DNA from: Trinickia soli
GTDB lineage: Bacteria > Pseudomonadota > Gammaproteobacteria > Burkholderiales > Burkholderiaceae
Assembly: GCF_002879855.1 (NCBI RefSeq)
Contig: NZ_PNYB01000020.1
Location: 1-64,000 of the forward strand
Reading direction: 5' to 3'
Length of the DNA: 64,000 nucleotides
Made by a program: the position numbers and the translations under genes. The notes beneath the pieces are model-generated. The model saw nothing but the letters and a program-made list of their open reading frames with translations. It was not told the origin of the DNA and searched no databases. Positions 57,740 through 64,000 of this stretch are shown here, one piece after another (position 1 is the stretch's first letter; the number at the start of each line of letters is the position of its first letter).

Positions 57740-58462
57740 TCAAAACGACGAGCCTGGACCCCGAAGGAAAGCGAGCTCTTCGTCGGTCGATTGTCGGCCG
57801 AGCACGGCATTGCGGTGAGGAAACCGGCCGAAGCGCTCGATGATGGCCTCATGGCGATAGGCGAAATCAACGTAGCTGCCATTGCCCGTCTGGCCCGTCT
57901 CGCGCGCTAGCGCCGCGAACAGCCGCACCGATTCGTGCTGGTCCGCGAGCGATTCCGAGTGCTCGAACGGCAGGTACGCGAATGCCCGGTGTTCCGGGGT
58001 CGGCAACATCAGATGAGCGCCGGTCGCGATCAGCCGACGAGCGGCCTCGAGCGCCTGCGCATCGGCGGCGAACGCTTGTGCGCTGCCTCTGCACGTATTG
58101 CGGGAGAACTGATCGAGCACGATGACGAGCGCGAGCGCCCCGAGCGGCGTGTCCTGCCAGCTGTCGCATTCGCCGCGCCGCGCCGCGGCGAGCGTGGCGC
58201 CGAAGCGCTGTTCGATCAGCGCGTCGAATGCATCGTCGCGCTTGAACCAACGTTCGGAGGCTCGGCCGAAGTCCGCCGTGCCGGGTACGCCGAACCAAAA
58301 GTCCAACACAGCGCGCGCGGTAGCATCGAGCGTCGCATATCCGGCATCGGGCGCCTCGGGCCTGTCCTGTCGCGGCACTCGCCCCCCGTTGCTCTCCGTG
58401 TTGCCCGCATTTGCCGCGATGCTCGCGCCGCCAATGGCGTCTGTCTCGTTCGATCCAGTCAT
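57740..58462 (-). CDS. DUF924 family protein
   Basis: 240 residues from the ATG at 58462. The first 45 residues are a low-complexity Gly/Asn/Ala stretch. The DUF924 body has VLDFWFGVPG, ALVIVLDQFSRNTCRGSAQAFAAD (about 115-138) and YLPFEHSES. The domain is TPR-like and its role is unknown. ATGA overlap with the AlaX gene upstream and GGAG just ahead imply coupling. Confidence 0.88.
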   Translation of the reverse strand: MTGSNETDAIGGASIAANAGNTESNGGRVPRQDRPEAPDAGYATLDATARAVLDFWFGVPGTADFGRASERWFKRDDAFDALIEQRFGATLAAARRGECDSWQDTPLGALALVIVLDQFSRNTCRGSAQAFAADAQALEAARRLIATGAHLMLPTPEHRAFAYLPFEHSESLADQHESVRLFAALARETGQTGNGSYVDFAYRHEAIIERFGRFPHRNAVLGRQSTDEELAFLRGPGSSF

Positions 58463-59190
58463 ACCAGCTCCATGACAAGGCGCCGCGTCCGCGCCGTCTT
58501 CTTTTCGATTTTCGCCACGCGCAACGCGCCGATCTCCGACGTATTGCCCACGTGCGTGCCGCCGCACGGCTGCAAATCGACTTGATCGATCCGCAGCAAC
58601 CTCACACGGCCGAAACCCATCGGCGGTTTCACGCTCATCGTCCGAACGAGCTCCGGGCGTGCCGCCATTTCCTCGTCAGTGATCCACTCGGTCGACACGC
58701 GATGCGCACCGCCGACGAGCTCCGCCAACTTCTCTTCCACGAACGCCCGCTCGATCGGCTCGCTCGTAACGAGGTCGATACGTGCATACTCGGCCGTGAT
58801 GCTGCAGCCGTCGACCGCATACGGCAACACCGCGCAGAGCAGATGCGATGCCGTATGCAACCGCATGTGCCGATAGCGCCGGTTCCAGTCGATTTCGGCA
58901 ACGACATTCGCCCCCGCCTGCAGGCGCGCCATCTGCTCGTCTTGCCCGGGCGCCGGCACATGCAGTGCGTCGTCGGGACCCGCGCCTTCGAATTTCGCCT
59001 TGCGCGTATCGGCGATCGCGATGCGCGTGCCGTCTGCGAGGATCAACGCGCCGGCGTCGCCCGCCTGTCCGCCGCCGAGCGGGTAGAAGACGGTCTTGTC
59101 GAGCAAAATGCCGTCAGGCGTGAGCGCGGCAATCGTGGAGTCGCAGCGCGTCAGGTAGGCATCTTCGCGGAAAAGGGCGTGGGTGGTCAT
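58459..59190 (-). CDS. alaX: Alanyl-tRNA editing protein AlaX
   Basis: 243 residues, a free-standing trans-editing domain related to that of AlaRS. The zinc-binding motifs are HTASHLL (about 112-118) and CGGTH (about 210-214), and YPLGGGQAGD is the family's N-terminal motif. It hydrolyses Ser-tRNA(Ala), and in some members Gly-tRNA(Ala). It is a mid-size AlaX with an N-terminal beta-barrel. Its stop overlaps the DUF924 start. Confidence 0.93.
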   Translation of the reverse strand: MTTHALFREDAYLTRCDSTIAALTPDGILLDKTVFYPLGGGQAGDAGALILADGTRIAIADTRKAKFEGAGPDDALHVPAPGQDEQMARLQAGANVVAEIDWNRRYRHMRLHTASHLLCAVLPYAVDGCSITAEYARIDLVTSEPIERAFVEEKLAELVGGAHRVSTEWITDEEMAARPELVRTMSVKPPMGFGRVRLLRIDQVDLQPCGGTHVGNTSEIGALRVAKIEKKTARTRRLVMELV

Positions 59191-59374
59191 CGGCTGGGTC
59201 CTCGTCTATCGGTCGTGCGCCGTCACCGCTCTCCGGCCGGGCAATCGATGAAAGCCAGCTCGGGCGGCGGATCCGCCGTTCAGTGGCGGCCGGCGCGAGC
59301 GGTCATTATGAAAATCGCCTGGATTTGCGAACAGTCCGTCCTGCGCACAATCGCGGCGGCGCCGTACCGGTCGA

Positions 59375-59791
59375 TCAACCGGGCCGGTTGCGCATCCAGT
59401 CAGCCGTATCGAAAAACGATCCGACCAGCCGCTCGCGCAGCGCCTGCGGCAGCCCCACGTCTTCCATGGCCCACGCCATGCAGCGCACCCATTGATCGCG
59501 CTCGGACGAAGCAATCGCGAACGGCAAATGACGCGCACGCAGCCGCGGGTGGCCAAAGCGCTCGACGTAGTGGTCGGGGCCGCCGAGCCAGCCGCACAGG
59601 AACCAGAACAGCTTGTCGCGCGAACCCTCGAGCGAAGCCGGATGCAGCGCACGCAGGCCCGCGAACTCGGGCTCGAGGTCCATCAGATCGTAAAAGCGGT
59701 CGACGAGTTCGCGCACGCGCGCTTCGCCGCCCACGAGGTCGAACGCGCTCGGCTGTCGGCCTTGCGCACCGTCATCGGTCAAGTCGGTCAT
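59375..59791 (-). CDS. Group II truncated haemoglobin
   Basis: 138 residues, the usual trHbO size. Visible features are FDLVGGEARVRELVDRFYDLM (with the B10 Tyr) and LFWFLCGWLGGPDHYVERFGHPRLRARHLPF. The Trp of CGWLGG and the proximal His of RARHLPFAI fit group II. Such proteins bind O2 or NO and take part in stress responses. It lies 184 bases upstream of AlaX on the same strand. Confidence 0.93.
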   Translation of the reverse strand: MTDLTDDGAQGRQPSAFDLVGGEARVRELVDRFYDLMDLEPEFAGLRALHPASLEGSRDKLFWFLCGWLGGPDHYVERFGHPRLRARHLPFAIASSERDQWVRCMAWAMEDVGLPQALRERLVGSFFDTADWMRNRPG

Positions 59792-59926
59792 ACGTTCAAT
59801 CGATACGTCGATAAATCGGTCAATTCAAAAGGTATCGCCCAGTGCTCACGGCACACGCCACACGGCGATCAAGCCCCCCAACGGCGAGCGACGAATGGCA
59901 AATCGCACATCGCCCCAGGCTCCACG

Positions 59927-62521
59927 TCACGCATCGCGCAGCGACTGCGCCGCCGGACGTCGCAGCACCCGCCGCAAGCTCAACCAGCCGCCCACTCCCG
60001 CGCAGGCGACGCCCGCCGCGATCCCGGCCGGCAGCATCCAGGGATCGAGATCAAGGTGGAAGTCGAACACGCGCGTGGCCAGCACGATGCCAAGCGCCTG
60101 TGCGCCTACGGCTGCCATGACGCCGGCCAAGGTACCGACGACCACGAACTCGGCCACATGCACCGAGCGCACCTGCCGGTGCGAAGCGCCAAGCGCGCGC
60201 AGCAGCGCCGATTCTCGCACGCGCTCGTCGCGCGTGCCCGCGAGCGCTGCGTAAAGCACGAGCAAACCAGCCGCGAGCGTGAAAGCGAACAGAAACTGCA
60301 CCGCGCCGATCACCTGCTCCAGCACATGTTGTATTTGAGCGAGGATCGGCGTCGTGTCGATGGCCGTCACGTTCGGGTGCGCGGCGATCAGACCGTCGAG
60401 CGCGGCCCGCCGCTCGGGCGGCAGGTGGAAACTCGTGATGAATGTCGCCGGAAAGCCTTCGAGTGCGGCTGGCGGCATCAGCACGAAGAAGTTGACCTTG
60501 AAGGTACCCCAGTCGAGCGTACGTACACTCGTGACCGGCGCGTCGATCTGCATGCCCGTCACATCGAAACGTAAAACATCGCCGAGCTTCACGCCGATGA
60601 GCTTGGCCAGCCCGGCTTCGATGGAAATTTCGGGGCGCGTTGCGCGACCGTACCACGCGCCCGCGCTGATCCGGTTGTCGTCGGGCAGCGTGCTCCGGTA
60701 CGACAAATTGAATTCGCGATCGACGAGACGCCGCGCATCGTCGTTCTTGTACGACTCCGGTACGATGCGCTTGCCGTCGATCGAGACGAGCCGGCCGCGC
60801 ACCATCGGCTCGAGCGTGACGTCATCGACGCCATGCGCGCGCAAATAGTCGACGACGGCTTCGCGCTCGTCGGGCTGGATGTCGATCAGAAACTCGTTGG
60901 GCGCATCGGGCGGCGTGGACTTGCGCCAGCCCGCCACGAGGTCGTTGCGCGTCATCGCGATCAGCAGCAGGCACATCAAGCCGATCGCGAGCGCCGTTAT
61001 CTGCAGCGCGCTGGCCCAGCCGCGCCGTTCGAGCGACGCCAATGCGTAGCGCCAGCCGACGGCCGCCGCCAAGCGCCGCCCGCCCTCGCTGCGCGCCACC
61101 CGAGCGCAGAGCCAGAGCGCCACGCGCGCCAGCACGGCGAACACCACGAGGCCTGACGCGAAGCCGCCTGCGACGATGCCGCCCAGCTTGAGCTCGCCGG
61201 CGGCGAGCACGAGCAGCGCGCCGAACAACGCGATGCCGACGGCGTAGGCCCACCAGGCCGCGCGCGCCTGTCCGTCCCAGTCGCGACGCAACACCCTGAT
61301 CGGCGGCACGCGCGTGAGCGGCAACAGCGGCGGCAACGCAAAGCCGAACAGCAGCACGAGCCCCGCGCCGATCCCTTCGACGGCGGGCAGCGGGCTCGGC
61401 TGCGGCAGCGCGACGGCGATCAATTGGCCGAGCCAGGCAAGCAGCGCAAAATGGCCGGCATAGCCGAGCACCGCGCCGATCACGCCGCCCGTCACGCCAA
61501 TGAACGCGAACTCGAGCGCGACGAGCGTACGCAGTTCGCGCTCGCCGAGCCCGAGGCAGCGCATCACGGCGCAGCCGTCAAGATGGCGTCGCATGTACCG
61601 ATGCGCAGCCATGGCGATCGCGACCGCCGCCAGCAACGCAGTCAGTAGCGCGACGAGTCGCAGAAAGTGGCCGGCGCGATCGAGCGTCGCGCGCACCTGG
61701 GGCTGACCGTCGTTCAGCGATTCGAGCGCAACGCCGCGCAACTTGCCGCCGTCGACGTGTGCATGCGCAAACGCGGCGAAGCGCGCCACGGCGCCATCAT
61801 TGCCAGCGACGAGCAGGCGGTATGTCACCCGGCTCCCATAGCCGATCAACCCTGTCGACGCGAGCTCGTCGGCGCGCATCATCAAGCGCGGCGAAAAATT
61901 GACGAATGCGAAGCCGCGATCGAGCTCACGCGTGATCACGGCGCCTATCGTGAACCGGCGGCCGCCGAGGGCCACGACATCGCCCACGTGTGCGTGCAGC
62001 GTTTCGAGCAGTTGGTCGTCGACCCAGACCGTGCCTTTCGCTGGAATACCGTCGGCGGGGCGATCGGGTGCATCTGCCGTGGCAGCGATCCGCAATGCGC
62101 CGCGCAGCGGGTAAGCAGACGAGACGGCCTTGACTGCGGCAAGTCGCGCATCGGCCAACGACCGGTCGTCTTGCGACGCCGCGCTGACGCGCGCCACCAT
62201 GCTCGGAAAGATTGCCGTCGTAGCCGTGCGCAAGCCCAAACTGCGGGCTTCATCGAAGAAAGCCGTATCGACGGGGTGATCGGCCCGGACGACGAAATCG
62301 GCGGCGATCATCCGCCGCGCGTCGCGCTCGAGCCCCTGTTGCAGTCGATCCGCAAGAAAGCCGACGCTCGCGAGCGCGGCCACGGCCAGCACGAGCGCGA
62401 GCACAAGCATCGTCAGTTCGCCGGCGCGCCAGTCGCGCAATGTCATGCGCGCGGCCTGCCGCACCAGGCCTATGCGGCCGGCCGGTCGCCTGGACTCGAT
62501 GACGGGCGCGGAACCGCTCAA
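59927..62521 (-). CDS. ABC transporter permease, FtsX/MacB type (YbbP-like)
   Basis: 864 residues, an integral membrane protein with two FtsX domains. A membrane helix near residue 40, large extracytoplasmic domains (residues 70-250 and 500-700) and about ten helices in total fit the YbbP (COG3127) family. Its ATPase partner is not encoded here. The predicted start is the TTG at 62521. It overlaps the DUF4126 stop as TTGA and has GGAGG nine bases upstream; no ATG gives both features. This implies coupled translation with DUF4126. Confidence 0.8.
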   Translation of the reverse strand: MSGSAPVIESRRPAGRIGLVRQAARMTLRDWRAGELTMLVLALVLAVAALASVGFLADRLQQGLERDARRMIAADFVVRADHPVDTAFFDEARSLGLRTATTAIFPSMVARVSAASQDDRSLADARLAAVKAVSSAYPLRGALRIAATADAPDRPADGIPAKGTVWVDDQLLETLHAHVGDVVALGGRRFTIGAVITRELDRGFAFVNFSPRLMMRADELASTGLIGYGSRVTYRLLVAGNDGAVARFAAFAHAHVDGGKLRGVALESLNDGQPQVRATLDRAGHFLRLVALLTALLAAVAIAMAAHRYMRRHLDGCAVMRCLGLGERELRTLVALEFAFIGVTGGVIGAVLGYAGHFALLAWLGQLIAVALPQPSPLPAVEGIGAGLVLLFGFALPPLLPLTRVPPIRVLRRDWDGQARAAWWAYAVGIALFGALLVLAAGELKLGGIVAGGFASGLVVFAVLARVALWLCARVARSEGGRRLAAAVGWRYALASLERRGWASALQITALAIGLMCLLLIAMTRNDLVAGWRKSTPPDAPNEFLIDIQPDEREAVVDYLRAHGVDDVTLEPMVRGRLVSIDGKRIVPESYKNDDARRLVDREFNLSYRSTLPDDNRISAGAWYGRATRPEISIEAGLAKLIGVKLGDVLRFDVTGMQIDAPVTSVRTLDWGTFKVNFFVLMPPAALEGFPATFITSFHLPPERRAALDGLIAAHPNVTAIDTTPILAQIQHVLEQVIGAVQFLFAFTLAAGLLVLYAALAGTRDERVRESALLRALGASHRQVRSVHVAEFVVVGTLAGVMAAVGAQALGIVLATRVFDFHLDLDPWMLPAGIAAGVACAGVGGWLSLRRVLRRPAAQSLRDA

Positions 62522-63135
62522 TCGCGCTTGCCTCCGAAGGAGCCTAGCCGCGAGACCATATGGGCCGCCATCCCGCGAAAGCCGCCCTGCACCCCGCGCC
62601 AGAGACGCGGCAACGCCCAACTCGCAAATGCCAGGAAACCCGCCATCAGCACGAGAAAGACGAGCGGCACGAACAGCGCGAGCGCGAGGCCCACGCAGAC
62701 GAGCACGTCTTCCATCGACGATGCGACCCAGTTCGAGAACGGCTCGGGCGACAGGTTGATGAGCGCACGCGTGCCGGACTTCGTCAGATGAGCCGAACCC
62801 GCGAGCGCGCCGCCCGCGAGCGCGGCGACGGTCAGCAGCGCCGGATCGGCATGGCCGAGCGAGCCGGCAGCGAGCAGCGCGCCGGCGGGAATGCGAATGA
62901 ACGTATGGATTGCATCCCACAGCGAATCGAAGGCGGGAATGCGGTCGGCCAGAAATTCGACGAAGGCGAGTAAGGCCGCCGCGCCGATGACCCAGCCCGA
63001 CGCGAGCGACGACAGCGTGTCAGGCAGATGGACGATGCCAAGTCTGGCAAATACCCCGACGAGAAAAACGGTCAGATAAAGGCGCAAGCCGCTGGCCCAT
63101 GACAGACCGGCGCCGAGCGAAAGTGCGTCGAGCAT
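62518..63135 (-). CDS. DUF4126 domain-containing membrane protein
   Basis: 205 residues with about five hydrophobic segments, recognised as DUF4126. LSLGAGLSWASGLRLYLTVFLVGVFARLG at the N-terminus is characteristic. Function is unknown. It starts at the ATG at 63135, and a TATAAT-like -10 (63203-63208) lies about 70 bases upstream without a good -35. Its stop is coupled to the TTG start of the permease gene. Confidence 0.87.
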   Translation of the reverse strand: MLDALSLGAGLSWASGLRLYLTVFLVGVFARLGIVHLPDTLSSLASGWVIGAAALLAFVEFLADRIPAFDSLWDAIHTFIRIPAGALLAAGSLGHADPALLTVAALAGGALAGSAHLTKSGTRALINLSPEPFSNWVASSMEDVLVCVGLALALFVPLVFLVLMAGFLAFASWALPRLWRGVQGGFRGMAAHMVSRLGSFGGKRD

Positions 63136-63336
63136 TGCCCCCTCCCTGCCTTCGTGGCGTTTGGCGCCGCGTGCGCACCCGGGCGGTGCGCGCTCACGTC
63201 CCATTATAGACAGGTGCGGGAACCCTCATGCTCGCGGCTGCCGGGCCGCCCGCGCGGCCCTACGCAGTCAGTGCGCCAGGCTATAGATCCGCTCACAGCG
63301 CCGCGCATCCGCTTCTACGCACCTGCGCGCCCGCGT

Positions 63337-64000
63337 TCAAGGGATGAGCACGGTCGAGCCCGTCGTCTTGCGCCCTTCGAGCGCCCGATGCGCCTCGGCT
63401 ACATCCTTGAGCGCATAGCGCTGGCGCACGTTCGTCCTGACCTTGCCCGAACCGATCACGTCGAACAGCTCGGCGGCCATCGTATCGAGCCAATCGCGCT
63501 TGGCGATGTAGCTGAACAGCGTCGGCCGCGTGAAGAACAACGAGCCGCGGTTCGAGAGTTCGGCTGCCTCGATCGGTGGCAGCGGACCCGACGCACTGCC
63601 GAAGCTGACGAAGTAGCCGAGCGGCGCCAGGCAATCGAGCGAGCCCTTGTAGGTGTCCTTGCCGATCGAGTCGTAGACGACAGGCACGCCGGCCCCGTTC
63701 GTGATCTCTTTCACGCGCTCCGTGAAGTTCTCGCGTGTGTAGACGATCGGGTAATCGCAGCCATGCGCCTTTGCCAGTTCGGCCTTCTCGTCCGAGCCAA
63801 CCGTCCCGATCACTGTTGCACCCAGCGCCTTGGCCCATTGGCACACGAACAGCCCGACTCCGCCCGCGGCCGCGTGGATCAGGATCGTCTGACCCGGCTC
63901 GACGCGGAAGGTCCGACGCAGCAGGTATTGCGCGGTGAGCCCCTGCAGCATCGCCGAAGCCGCATCGTCGAATCCGATCGAATCGGGCAGCTTGACGAGC
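63337..64000 (-). CDS. Quinone oxidoreductase (NADPH), 3' part only
   Basis: At least 221 residues; the N-terminus lies past the window edge. The nucleotide-binding region is complete: ILIHAAAGGVGLFVCQWAKALGATVIGTVGSDEKAELAKAHG. VVYDSIGKDTYKGSLDCLAPLGYFVSFG and the C-terminal AHRALEGRKTTGSTVLIP fit the Qor/zeta-crystallin quinone oxidoreductase family. It reduces quinones with NADPH by one electron. No operon partner is visible inside the window. Confidence 0.9.
   Translation of the reverse strand, partial: LVKLPDSIGFDDAASAMLQGLTAQYLLRRTFRVEPGQTILIHAAAGGVGLFVCQWAKALGATVIGTVGSDEKAELAKAHGCDYPIVYTRENFTERVKEITNGAGVPVVYDSIGKDTYKGSLDCLAPLGYFVSFGSASGPLPPIEAAELSNRGSLFFTRPTLFSYIAKRDWLDTMAAELFDVIGSGKVRTNVRQRYALKDVAEAHRALEGRKTTGSTVLIP

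Overview
The window reads as a high-GC betaproteobacterial chromosome of the Burkholderia sensu lato group (Burkholderia, Paraburkholderia, Trinickia and relatives). This rests on gene order (tpiA-secG-tRNA-Leu-nuoA..N, rpsO-pnp, ilvBNC-psd-pssA-leuA), on families typical of Burkholderiales (DUF2863, DUF1178, DUF2818, DUF3106, DUF3619) and on codon use. No insertion sequence, prophage, integrase or CRISPR array was found. Almost all of it looks like stable core chromosome. The species cannot be named from this alone.

Layout. 1-608 is non-coding and resembles sequence beside rRNA/tRNA operons. 609-6480 holds a DUF2863 protein, a LuxR-type regulator, an ECF-type membrane protein, an exported protein with a very basic tail, an M14 carboxypeptidase and yaaA. 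6538-13226 (+ strand) is catabolic: a PIN protein, methionine aminotransferase, enoyl-CoA hydratase, histidine phosphatase, an ACAD10/11-like kinase with an acyl-CoA dehydrogenase, and a GST. 13339-14595 is an unrecognised gene. 14797-17462 (- strand) holds two MaoC proteins, DUF1178, a NUDIX hydrolase and DUF2818.

17470-32466 (- strand) is the complete 14-gene respiratory complex I operon, preceded by tRNA-Leu(GAG), secG and tpiA. 34425-41869 (- strand) holds DUF1059, a berberine-bridge-type FAD oxidase, a quinone oxidoreductase, pnp, rpsO and a periplasmic binding protein. A BamE-like lipoprotein gene (+) and the leuA end share a bidirectional terminator near 42.7 kb.

42764-49828 (- strand) is branched-chain amino-acid synthesis (ilvB, ilvN, ilvC, leuA) with the phosphatidylethanolamine genes psd and pssA between ilvC and leuA. 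leuA has its own promoter and a 27-codon leucine-rich leader peptide with four CTA codons. This looks like a classical attenuator and is the strongest regulatory find.

50194-52563 (+) is an ECF sigma factor with a one-TM partner, a DUF3106 protein and an RDD membrane protein. 52638-55205 (+) is a three-gene lipid cassette: a PlcP-type metallophosphoesterase, an Agt-type glycosyltransferase and diacylglycerol kinase. Together they fit phosphate-starvation membrane lipid remodelling, and a Pho-box-like sequence lies at the front. 55449-57640 (+) has a TetR regulator, a LOG-family protein and an SDR. 57740-64000 (- strand) has DUF924, AlaX, truncated haemoglobin, an FtsX-type permease, DUF4126 and the 3' part of a quinone oxidoreductase cut by the window edge.
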